Source of the DNA: VBDM01 sp041493345
GTDB taxonomy: Bacteria > Pseudomonadota > Gammaproteobacteria > Burkholderiales > SG8-39
Assembly (NCBI GenBank): GCA_041493345.1
Contig: JBGPYQ010000094.1
Span: 1 to 11,847 of the forward strand
Direction of reading: 5' to 3'
Length of the DNA: 11,847 nt
Shown one piece after another: positions 1-6,435 of the stretch (positions are counted from its first letter, which is position 1; the number at the start of each line of letters is the position of its first letter). Below the pieces are notes generated by a model, which was given only the letters and a program-made list of their open reading frames with translations, did no database searches and was not told the origin of the DNA. A program made the translations under genes and the position numbers.

Positions 1-1408
1 AGGGAATGGTAGCGACCCGCAATTCGATATCGAGGGGCCCGAATTTCTTGAACTTGATCTTGCCGTCCTGCGGCTTGCGTTTTTCAGAAATATCGAGGTC
101 GCACATGATCTTGATGCGCGCGACGATGGCGTTGCGGTAAGAAGACGGCACCTCGATGTAGGGAGCAAGCGATCCGTCCTTCCTGAAGCGGATCTCGGTC
201 TTCGCCTTGCCCGGGTAGGGCTCGATATGTATGTCGGATGCGCCCTGGTTGTAGGCGTCGATGATGATCTTGTTGACGAGCTTTACCAGCTCGTTGTCGG
301 CCGCGGCGGAGACCTCGTCGCTGTCCGCGCCGGCCTCCTGGGCGTCCCCTTGATCGAGCTCTTCGAGCATGTCGCCGATGTTGCCGGAGTCCATCGACTC
401 GGCGCCATAGAAGGCATTGAGCGTGTCCTTGAATTCCTTGACCGTGGTGACACGGTAGACGATCCTGCTCTTCGGAAATACGTTTTGCACGATCCGGGAG
501 CTTCTTACCCGTTCCGGATCGAGGCACAGAACGATCAGTCCCTCCTTGCTGTCCTCGATCGGCACCCACTGCTGGGATTCGACGTACTCGCGCTTCAGGT
601 TCTTCAGCAGGTCCCCCGACTTGACGCGATCCGGTTTGAACGGCTCGTACGGGACGCCGAAGAATTTCGCCAGTGCGACGCCGATTGCCGGCAATTTGAT
701 CTGGAACTCCTCGGCAAGCACCGTTTCGACATCGACCCCCTTCTTGCGCGCCGAGCGCGCCGCCAGCTCGAATTCTGCAGCCGATATCACCGCATCGCCC
801 ACCAGAAAATCATATTTGGTCTTCAGGACCTGCGGCTTTTGTCGCTGCTTGAAGGCTATGGCCAGCGTCTGGCAGAGCTCTACGACTCCCTCTTCGGCAA
901 GTTGGCCGAACGGCATGCTCGCCCTGCTGTTGATCAGCTGGACAACGCCGATCAACTCGCTGTTTGTCTGATCCAGAACCGGTGCGACCAGCATCTGCTT
1001 GGTACGATATCCCGTGCGCTTGTCGACTTCCTGCAGAAATCGAAGGCTCGGGTTGTGGGATCTGAGCTCACTTTCGTCGTAGACGTCCCTGAGGTTGAGC
1101 ATTTTCTTGGACAGGCCGACGTAGCCCGCAATCGAGTGCTCGGCGATGGGCAGCCTCAGATCCTTGAACGAATTGAGGCCGGTCTTGATCTTCGAGACGA
1201 TGGTCTGCCTGTCGTCTCCGACGGTATAAATGGTAAGCCGGTCGGCGTGGAACAGCGTGCAGATGTCGGCGCTCACCTCGAGCATGATCTCATCCACGTT
1301 GCTGGTTGCGTGGATCTTGTTGGTGACGGTCTGCAGGTTTTTCTGAAACGCAAGCCGGCTGTTGACGTCTGCCGCCGCACCAGGATGAGAGTGAAGCACC
1401 GCGCTCAT
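1..1408 (-). CDS. GAF-domain GspE/PilB-type secretion or pilus assembly ATPase, 3' part outside window
   Basis: The frame is open from an ATG at 1408 to the left edge (469 codons seen, no stop). An in-frame TAA lies four codons upstream and an AAGG precedes the start, so the start is well supported. Residues about 35-180 form a GAF domain ending in DKRTGYRTKQMLVAPV and IGVVQLIN, the pattern of GAF domains in cyclic-nucleotide phosphodiesterases and cyanobacterial adenylate cyclases. Residues about 200-340 resemble the N-terminal T2SSE/MshEN domain. From about 370 the ATPase begins (ELVKLVNKIIIDAYNQGASD, HIEP, then RIKIMCDLDISEKRKPQDGK), typical of GspE/PulE/PilB hexameric motors of type II secretion or type IV pili at the inner membrane. 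Walker A and B, the Asp box and the zinc-binding region would lie beyond the window. The GAF domain is extra compared with standard GspE or PilB. Family assignment is firm; whether it drives secretion or pili is not decidable here. Confidence 0.9.
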   Translation of the reverse strand, partial: MSAVLHSHPGAAADVNSRLAFQKNLQTVTNKIHATSNVDEIMLEVSADICTLFHADRLTIYTVGDDRQTIVSKIKTGLNSFKDLRLPIAEHSIAGYVGLSKKMLNLRDVYDESELRSHNPSLRFLQEVDKRTGYRTKQMLVAPVLDQTNSELIGVVQLINSRASMPFGQLAEEGVVELCQTLAIAFKQRQKPQVLKTKYDFLVGDAVISAAEFELAARSARKKGVDVETVLAEEFQIKLPAIGVALAKFFGVPYEPFKPDRVKSGDLLKNLKREYVESQQWVPIEDSKEGLIVLCLDPERVRSSRIVQNVFPKSRIVYRVTTVKEFKDTLNAFYGAESMDSGNIGDMLEELDQGDAQEAGADSDEVSAAADNELVKLVNKIIIDAYNQGASDIHIEPYPGKAKTEIRFRKDGSLAPYIEVPSSYRNAIVARIKIMCDLDISEKRKPQDGKIKFKKFGPLDIELRVATIP

Positions 1409-1545
1409 AAGCGTGCCTTAACTGAGATTAACCATCTGAAAAATCCGGATAACTGGTTACTTTACCACCTGTTTCGGAGGTACCGTCGACAGATACGAGC
1501 ATTACGGTATTTTTTGGCAAGATCGCCCTGATGCCCGGCCCGCCA

Positions 1546-1574
1546 ATCGTAGCGGGTGTGCCGTTACAGTTCAA
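1546..1574 (-). promoter_or_regulatory. Candidate sigma70 promoter for the GAF-ATPase gene
   Basis: Read on the minus strand, TTGAAC (1574-1569) and TACGAT (1551-1546) are separated by exactly 17 bases. Each box matches four of six consensus bases. Transcription would start near 1539 and give a leader of roughly 130 bases before the ATG at 1408. A second, poorer candidate nearby is TTGCCA around 1521, which lacks a good -10 at normal spacing. Judged by eye only. Confidence 0.3.
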
Positions 1575-1596
1575 TATGCGCCCACCGCGCTCACGG

Positions 1597-1623
1597 CCCT
1601 CTCCCCCTCCCCGGAGGCCCCCC
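1597..1623 (-). repeat. G-quadruplex-forming motif
   Basis: On the minus strand four G-runs follow each other: six G (1623-1618), four G (1612-1609), five G (1607-1603) and three G (1599-1597). The intervening segments are 5, 1 and 3 bases. This meets the usual G3+N1-7 quadruplex rule. It lies just upstream of the candidate ATPase promoter, on the strand with the same sense as the mRNA. Whether it folds in vivo is unknown. Confidence 0.55.
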
Positions 1624-1676
1624 GCCGGCAGAAACACACTGTCGCCGCGCTGCACCGCTCGCTCTGACCCCCATTG

Positions 1677-2444
1677 TCAGAATTCGAAAACCTGATTGTT
1701 CTGAAGCATTCGCGGCCGGTACTCACCGGCAGCCTCCTCGATTTCCTGCATCGTGAGCTCGATCTCGCCGGGCTTCAGATGCGTGACGTAGATCTCCGCG
1801 CTGCGCTCGAGCTTAGCCAGCTCTTCCGCAAGCATGCTCGGGCAAAGATGCTTCGACGTGATTGCCAGCTGTTTCTCGCGGTTGCAGAAAGCCGTCTCGA
1901 CGATCAGGTACTTCAGGTTGGAAATCCCGTTGACCGCGGCCCACAGGGGATCATTGATGGTGGTATCGCCCGTGAACACCAGACTCCCCTCGCCGGAATC
2001 GAGGTGGTATCCGACAGCGGGTACAACATGGTTGGCCGGCAACACGGTAAGCCTGCGCCCGTGCATCTCGATGGTGTCGCCGACCTGGATTTCCCGGTAA
2101 CGCATGAACGGCTTGTCCGGACTCGGAATTTGCGAGAAATCGGGCCAGATACTCCAGTTGAAGATGTGGTTACGGATGATCTCATTCGTCGCCGGAAGGG
2201 CCCAGACGGTGAGCGGCACGTTTCGCATGCCGCCGACGGTATCCACCAGGAAAGGGATGCTTGCGACGTGATCGAGGTGGGAGTGGGTGAGGAAGACGTG
2301 ATCGATCAGGCTCAGCTCGGTGAGCGACAGATCGGCCACCCCGGTGCCGGCGTCAATCAGGATGTCATGATCAAGCAGCATCGAGGTGGTTCGCAGGTGC
2401 CGACCCCCTATCCCGCCGCTGCATCCCAGCACACGTAGCTTCAT
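1677..2444 (-). CDS. Metallo-beta-lactamase-fold hydrolase, probable cyclic-nucleotide phosphodiesterase
   Basis: The 255-residue protein has the MBL-fold metal ligands: H54-S-H56-L-D58-H59, then H139 (ANHVVPAVGYH), D160 (FTGDTT), and H222 (THLKPGE); H199 is another candidate ligand. The sequence HSHLDHVAS begins like the class II 3',5'-cyclic-nucleotide phosphodiesterase signature (yeast PDE1 and bacterial CpdP type) but departs from it after the Ser. Opening MKLRVLGCSGG is also typical of that group. It would be a soluble di-metal enzyme hydrolysing cAMP or cGMP. The gene starts 16 bases after the stop of a class III adenylate cyclase gene, which strongly favours cyclic nucleotide as substrate. 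No good Shine-Dalgarno sequence precedes the ATG, so translation may be coupled to the cyclase. MBL fold is nearly certain; phosphodiesterase activity is inferred from motif plus context, and another phosphodiester or ester substrate is possible. Confidence 0.85.
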   Translation of the reverse strand: MKLRVLGCSGGIGGRHLRTTSMLLDHDILIDAGTGVADLSLTELSLIDHVFLTHSHLDHVASIPFLVDTVGGMRNVPLTVWALPATNEIIRNHIFNWSIWPDFSQIPSPDKPFMRYREIQVGDTIEMHGRRLTVLPANHVVPAVGYHLDSGEGSLVFTGDTTINDPLWAAVNGISNLKYLIVETAFCNREKQLAITSKHLCPSMLAEELAKLERSAEIYVTHLKPGEIELTMQEIEEAAGEYRPRMLQNNQVFEF

Positions 2445-2461
2445 GGGGACGCGTCCGCCAT
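2441..2461 (-). promoter_or_regulatory. Possible coupling mini-ORF at the cyclase-phosphodiesterase junction
   Basis: The cyclase stop TGA shares its A with an ATG at 2461-2459. That ATG opens a six-codon frame (MADASP) whose TGA overlaps the phosphodiesterase ATG as ATGA. The phosphodiesterase gene lacks a clear Shine-Dalgarno sequence. Stop-start relay of ribosomes through this frame could couple the two genes. A 10-base palindrome GGACGCGTCC sits in the same spacer. This is inference from layout only. Confidence 0.25.
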
Positions 2462-4710
2462 CACTTCTCGTCGAACACGGTCACGCCGTCCCATTCTTCC
2501 GGCAGGGCGGTCCGGCGGTGCAGGGGAACTCTCCGGGAATAAAGCTCGTAGAGGGCGCACCCCTGGCTCATGCGCTGCAGATTGAGGAGGCTGACCTCCA
2601 CCTGGTCCCAATGCCTCGCGCGGTAAGCTTTCAGCGTCTGATGCCACAGCCTGAGCTCGTCCAGCACTTTCTGCTCGACTTCGACATCGAGCCCGATGGG
2701 CTCGAAAATGGTGAGCGCTTCGTCCTTTCCCTTCACTCTGACTTTGTCAATTTCCCTGAATACGACGTCCATCACCTTATTTTTCGTGGCTTCGCCGACG
2801 AGAATCCCGACCCCGTAGTGCTTGGTCAGGCCTTCGGTGCGGGACGCGACATTTACCGGATCACCGATGACGGTGTAAGCTCGCCGCACCCTGGAGCCCA
2901 TGTCGCCAACGCGCACCGTGCCGGAGTTGAGCCCGATGCCGATCTTTAACTGCGGCCAGCCGCGGCTCTCGAACCGCTGGGTCAACGACAGACACTCCCG
3001 CTGCATCTCGAGCGCCGCGAGCACACCGTTGCGCGCGTGATCCGGATCGTTCACCGGCGCGCCCCAGAACGCCATGATGGCGTCGCCGATGTACTTGTCG
3101 AGCGTTCCCTTGTGCCGGCTTCGAATGATGGCGCTCATTTCCGTGAGGTACTCGTTGATGTATTCTCGCAGGTGATCGGGGGTGAGCGCCTCCGAAATTC
3201 CGGTAAATCCGCGCACGTCGCAGAACAGGATGGTGAGCTCGGCGTCGCGCGGCTCCATGTTGTATTTTTTCGCGTCCTTGGCCATCGTGGGCACCAGTTC
3301 CGGCGGCACGTACTGCCCGAACAGCTCCTTGATTTGGCGCGTCGAACGTGATTCAACGAAGTAGCCGTAGGACATGTTGAGCGCGAACAGCGCCACCGTC
3401 ATCAGCAGGCTCGCCGCGAGGGGCAGCACTATGTTAATGGACCACATCGCAAGATTCAGCCCGATGATCAACGCGAGGGAGGCCAGCGACACCAAAGTGG
3501 CCCGCAGCGGCGACAGGAACGGTACCAGGATCGCCAGCACGACACCACCGATGAGAAGCAGGATCAGCTCCGCGCCCTGCACATAGCGCGGCTTCTGCTT
3601 GATGCTGCGGTCGAACATGCCGGCGATCAGGTTGGCATGAACTTCAACTCCCGGATAGACGCCGCTCACGGGTGTGGAGCGCAAATCGAAAAGGCCGCGG
3701 GCGGTAGTGCCCACCAGCGCGATCTTGCCTTTCAGCGCCTCGACCGGCGTGCGCTCGGCCATCACATCGGCGAGCGAGAAATACCTGAAGCTGCCCTGCT
3801 CGCCGCGATAGGGGATCAGCGCGCTCGCCTCCTCATCCACCGGGACTCTGAGCGGGCCCACCTCCAGCCATTCCAGGCCGGGATAGCCCTTGGAAATGAA
3901 GCGATCCGGCGCATAGCCGGGCACTACGTTAGGGAATTTCCCGGAGTCGAGCGCGATCATGGTGCGAATCATGGCAAGCGAAAACGCTTCGTAGTAAGCA
4001 CCCTTGTATTCGGCCAGCATCGGCACACGACGCAACACGCCGTCGAAATCGGTCTGCGCCTCGATGTGTCCGCCGCCGGCCGCGTTTTTCTGGAACTGCG
4101 GCAGATTGCCGCTATAGCCCTTCCAGGTGGTGAAGGCGATGTTCTTGCCGGCGAAGGTGCCGGGCGGAAGCACCGCGTCGGGGAGAGCGCCGGTCTCGTT
4201 CGCCTCTTCAGCACTTCTACCAGCAAGAATTCCAAAATAGCCCAGCACCACCGGCCGACCCTTGATGGCCTTGGCGAATAGCCCGTCGTGATCGAGCATC
4301 GGACGCAGCTTGCCAAGCAGGCTCTGGAGCCGCGCATCGTTGCGAATCTCGTTCTTCGCCAGCCCCTCAAGCACCGGCAGACCGGAACTGACGTCCGGCT
4401 CGGCGAATACTACGTCAATGCCAAGCAGCACGATGCCGTATTTGTCGAACAGCTTTTCAATCAGAGAAGCAAGCCGATCGCGGCCCCAGGGCCAGCGTCC
4501 GATCTCGGCCAGGCTTTTCTCGTCGATATCGAGGATAACGATGCGGTTGTCCACCCCTTTCGGCATCGTCCGGCGGAGCCGGAAATCGTAGATGATGTTG
4601 TCCAGCTGGGTGATGAACCTTATCGGTTCAGGGTAGAGCCTGGCGGCGTGGACAAGGAATACCAGCATTACCAGCAAACCGAGCGCGATCCGGACAATAC
4701 GCTGCTTCAA
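2461..4710 (-). CDS. CHASE2-domain class III adenylate/guanylate cyclase
   Basis: This membrane protein makes cyclic nucleotide, most likely cAMP. From a TTG at 4710 it has 749 residues: an N-terminal membrane helix (about 4-22), a periplasmic CHASE2 sensor (about 28-370, with IDEKSLAEIGRWPWGRDRL), three membrane helices (about 380-450), and a class III cyclase catalytic domain (about 490-655). Metal-binding Asp are D498 (FCDVRGFTG) and D543 (KYIGDAIMAFWG). K539 is the purine-reading Lys. The partner position is T613 (YTVIGDPVNVASR), a Lys-Thr pair as in class IIIb cyclases. N620 and R624 are the transition-state residues. All catalytic positions are present. The frame extends upstream to a TTG at 4791 inside the preceding FHA gene; I prefer 4710 because a GGGGGAGGGGG ribosome site precedes it and the membrane helix follows directly. 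About 75 C-terminal residues follow the cyclase domain, of unknown role. ATP preference over GTP is inferred. Confidence 0.93.
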   Translation of the reverse strand: MKQRIVRIALGLLVMLVFLVHAARLYPEPIRFITQLDNIIYDFRLRRTMPKGVDNRIVILDIDEKSLAEIGRWPWGRDRLASLIEKLFDKYGIVLLGIDVVFAEPDVSSGLPVLEGLAKNEIRNDARLQSLLGKLRPMLDHDGLFAKAIKGRPVVLGYFGILAGRSAEEANETGALPDAVLPPGTFAGKNIAFTTWKGYSGNLPQFQKNAAGGGHIEAQTDFDGVLRRVPMLAEYKGAYYEAFSLAMIRTMIALDSGKFPNVVPGYAPDRFISKGYPGLEWLEVGPLRVPVDEEASALIPYRGEQGSFRYFSLADVMAERTPVEALKGKIALVGTTARGLFDLRSTPVSGVYPGVEVHANLIAGMFDRSIKQKPRYVQGAELILLLIGGVVLAILVPFLSPLRATLVSLASLALIIGLNLAMWSINIVLPLAASLLMTVALFALNMSYGYFVESRSTRQIKELFGQYVPPELVPTMAKDAKKYNMEPRDAELTILFCDVRGFTGISEALTPDHLREYINEYLTEMSAIIRSRHKGTLDKYIGDAIMAFWGAPVNDPDHARNGVLAALEMQRECLSLTQRFESRGWPQLKIGIGLNSGTVRVGDMGSRVRRAYTVIGDPVNVASRTEGLTKHYGVGILVGEATKNKVMDVVFREIDKVRVKGKDEALTIFEPIGLDVEVEQKVLDELRLWHQTLKAYRARHWDQVEVSLLNLQRMSQGCALYELYSRRVPLHRRTALPEEWDGVTVFDEK

Positions 4711-4722
4711 GCCCCCTCCCCC
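4708..4722 (-). promoter_or_regulatory. Ribosome binding site deciding a TTG start for the cyclase
   Basis: On the minus strand GGGGGAGGGGG (4722-4712) lies one base before TTG at 4710-4708, so its GGAGG core is four bases from the start codon. The alternative upstream TTG at 4791 lies inside the FHA gene and would add 27 Ser/Gly-rich residues before the membrane helix. A later ATG would cut into that helix. The site therefore favours 4710. Confidence 0.55.
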
Positions 4723-4747
4723 GGGTCGGCCGGCTGAGAAACTTGAA

Positions 4748-5575
4748 TCAAGTCTTGATGAAGAATTCCATCTTGACCCCTGCCAGCTCAATCATGTCGT
4801 GGTCGTTCAGGGCACGCGCCTGTGCGTCGAGAGTCTTGCCATTCACGACAGGGAAGTTGGCGCCTTCGACGTGGGTAATGAAGTACCCTTGCGGCCGCCG
4901 GGTGATGACGGCAACCTGGACTCCGGGCTTGCCCAGCGTCGTAAGCGGCTTGGTGAGCTCCACCTCTTTTCCGGCGTTGGCGCCGGACAGCAACTGCAGC
5001 ACTCCCGGCTTTTGAGTTACTGCCGCCGGCGGGACGACGGTCGAGGCAGCGCCGACCATCGCGCCCTGATTTACCACGGTGTCGCTAAGACTCTTGGAGC
5101 CCGTAACGGCGGGAGCCGCTGCGGGAGCGGTCATTGCGGGACCCGCGGTTGCTGGAGCGGCCGCATGACCCGCTGCGGGAGCGGCAGCCGCGGATCCCGG
5201 GGAGCCGGACAATATCGCGAGCTTGGTGGCACCGGGTCGGAGCACCATGGTCTTCTCGAAATCCGCCGCCTTGGCATGGCCTGCCGGATTGTCATTGACG
5301 AACTTGAGCTTGTACTTGCCCAGCTCGACGACATCATTGTTCTGCAGGAAATGTTTCTTGACCGGCTGGCCGTTGACGATCGTCCCATTGGTGCTGCCGA
5401 GGTCCTCGAGGAACGAGTCCTGCAGGATCGTGACGATAACGGCATGCTCCCCGCTTACCGCCAGATTGTCGATCTGGATATCGTTGTGCGGCCTGCGGCC
5501 GATGGTAGTGCGTTCCTTGGTCAAGGTGATTTCCTTGAGAACCAGGCTGTCCATACTGAGTATCAGCTTCGCCAT
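4748..5575 (-). CDS. FHA-domain protein with a second degenerate FHA-like domain
   Basis: The 275-residue soluble protein begins with a forkhead-associated domain that binds phosphothreonine. The conserved residues are present: G26-R27, S41, H44 (VSGEH), T62-N63-G64 (GSTNGT) and N68-G69. A linker of about 75 residues rich in Ala, Pro and Gly (about 117-190) leads to a C-terminal domain (about 192-275) with the FHA-like outline TTLGKPG, VVNGKTL and NDHDMIELAG. That domain lacks the Arg and the Ser/His that contact phosphate. The start ATG has a clear AGAGGAA ribosome site. The gene lies 21 bases after the PP2C phosphatase gene and 37 bases before the cyclase start, so it is probably the phosphothreonine adaptor of the operon's kinase, and may link kinase to cyclase. 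That partner assignment is inferred; the N-terminal FHA domain is certain. Confidence 0.93.
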   Translation of the reverse strand: MAKLILSMDSLVLKEITLTKERTTIGRRPHNDIQIDNLAVSGEHAVIVTILQDSFLEDLGSTNGTIVNGQPVKKHFLQNNDVVELGKYKLKFVNDNPAGHAKAADFEKTMVLRPGATKLAILSGSPGSAAAAPAAGHAAAPATAGPAMTAPAAAPAVTGSKSLSDTVVNQGAMVGAASTVVPPAAVTQKPGVLQLLSGANAGKEVELTKPLTTLGKPGVQVAVITRRPQGYFITHVEGANFPVVNGKTLDAQARALNDHDMIELAGVKMEFFIKT

Positions 5576-5596
5576 AGCAGTATTCCTCTGCTCAAA

Positions 5597-6421
5597 CTAT
5601 CTTAACCAGCCCAATACCTTGCCCATGATGCCGCGCGGTACGGCGAAATCCTTCAGCACCTTGACCAATATCACCGAGATATTGTCCCGTCCGCCATTGT
5701 CGTTCGCTTGCTGCACAAGCTGCTGCGCACACAGGTTGAGGTTGGCGCCCAAAGCCTGCAGTACCAAAACGATATCCGCGTCGCTAACCATATCACAAAG
5801 ACCGTCCGAACAGAGCAGGTAGACGTCCCCGGGCAGCGTATCGTAGTCGTGAATCTCCGGCTCCACCGTCGGGTCGATCCCCAGCGCGCGCGTGACCAGA
5901 TTCTTGTTTTGCGACTGCTTCGCCTGCTCCGCGGTGATCATGCCGCGATCGATCTGCTCCTGAAGCAGCGAATGGTCCTTGGTCACCTGCTTGAATTCCT
6001 CGCCGCGCAGCCGGTAAAGGCGCGAATCCCCTATATGGGCGACCGTCATCCTGTTATCGTTGAACAATGCAACCACCAGCGTCGTGCCCATACCCGCGTA
6101 CTGCGGCTGACTTTGCGAAGCCTGGTAAATCGACGTGTTCGCCTTCTCGATCTGTTCCCGCAGCAGCTCTTGCGCGAGCCCCGGCCCGCCGGGTTCATCG
6201 TCGGCGCTGATTGCCTTTTCCCCCAACAGGCGCTGCAGCTCCGTGACGATTACAGTCGTCGCCATCCCGCTCGCCACCTCGCCGGCGTTGTATCCGCCCA
6301 TGCCGTCGGCCAGAATCACCAGACCGTTTTCCGCGTCCAGGGCGATCGAGTCCTCATTGTGGGACCTGACCACGCCCGGATCGGTGCAACTTACGATCTC
6401 CAGGGCATCTGACGGAATCAT
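5597..6421 (-). CDS. PP2C-family serine/threonine phosphatase
   Basis: This 274-residue cytosolic enzyme has the PP2C (PPM) motifs in order: N22-E23-D24 (VRSHNEDS), D39-G40-M41-G42-G43 (LADGMGG), GMGTTLVVALF at 110-120, AHIGDSRLYRL at 128-138, D206-G207 (LLCSDGLCDMV) and R245-D246-N247 (GGRDNISV). The metal-binding Asp residues are all there, so it should be an active Mn/Mg-dependent phosphatase. Length is typical for bacterial Stp/PppA-type enzymes, and it has no membrane segment. It starts 14 bases after the kinase stop, the classic arrangement in which the phosphatase reverses phosphorylation by its neighbour kinase. No strong Shine-Dalgarno precedes the ATG. A four-codon frame (6432-6418) ends on the start codon as ATGA, suggesting coupling. 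Function is firm; the exact substrates are unknown. Confidence 0.95.
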   Translation of the reverse strand: MIPSDALEIVSCTDPGVVRSHNEDSIALDAENGLVILADGMGGYNAGEVASGMATTVIVTELQRLLGEKAISADDEPGGPGLAQELLREQIEKANTSIYQASQSQPQYAGMGTTLVVALFNDNRMTVAHIGDSRLYRLRGEEFKQVTKDHSLLQEQIDRGMITAEQAKQSQNKNLVTRALGIDPTVEPEIHDYDTLPGDVYLLCSDGLCDMVSDADIVLVLQALGANLNLCAQQLVQQANDNGGRDNISVILVKVLKDFAVPRGIMGKVLGWLR

Positions 6422-6432
6422 GGCGTCGACAT
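6418..6432 (-). promoter_or_regulatory. Possible coupling mini-ORF at the kinase-phosphatase junction
   Basis: Three bases after the kinase stop an ATG opens the four-codon frame ATGTCGACGCCATGA. Its TGA overlaps the phosphatase ATG. The phosphatase lacks a good ribosome site. The layout resembles the mini-ORF between the cyclase and phosphodiesterase genes. It may be chance, since such overlaps are short. Confidence 0.22.
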
Positions 6433-6435
6433 GTC

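Larger units (their letters stand above)
1409..1676. other. Intergenic region between phosphodiesterase-like gene and GAF-ATPase gene
   Basis: This 268-base gap holds a candidate promoter and a G-quadruplex motif on the minus strand, listed separately. A GTG-started minus-strand frame (1655-1428, 75 codons) ends 19 bases before the ATPase start. Its product is Gly/Arg-rich in the first half, matches no family I recognise and has no good ribosome site, so I do not call it a gene. No T-tract-backed terminator hairpin is visible after the phosphodiesterase-like gene, so some read-through into the ATPase gene is possible. Confidence 0.5.

Noticed and set aside
227..1531. Long plus-strand open frame of 434 codons
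   Set aside because: It is antisense to the GAF-ATPase coding sequence, whose minus-strand product shows clear GAF and T2SSE motifs. The plus product has no recognisable domain; it is a GC-rich shadow frame.
1428..1655. Minus-strand 75-codon frame just before the ATPase gene
   Set aside because: GTG start without a good ribosome site, Gly/Arg-rich first half over the G-quadruplex region, and no family resemblance. It cannot be excluded but is not supported.
4711..4791. Upstream TTG start for the cyclase at 4791
   Set aside because: It lies inside the FHA coding region, adds a Ser/Gly-rich stretch before the membrane helix, and lacks the purine-rich ribosome site seen before TTG 4710.
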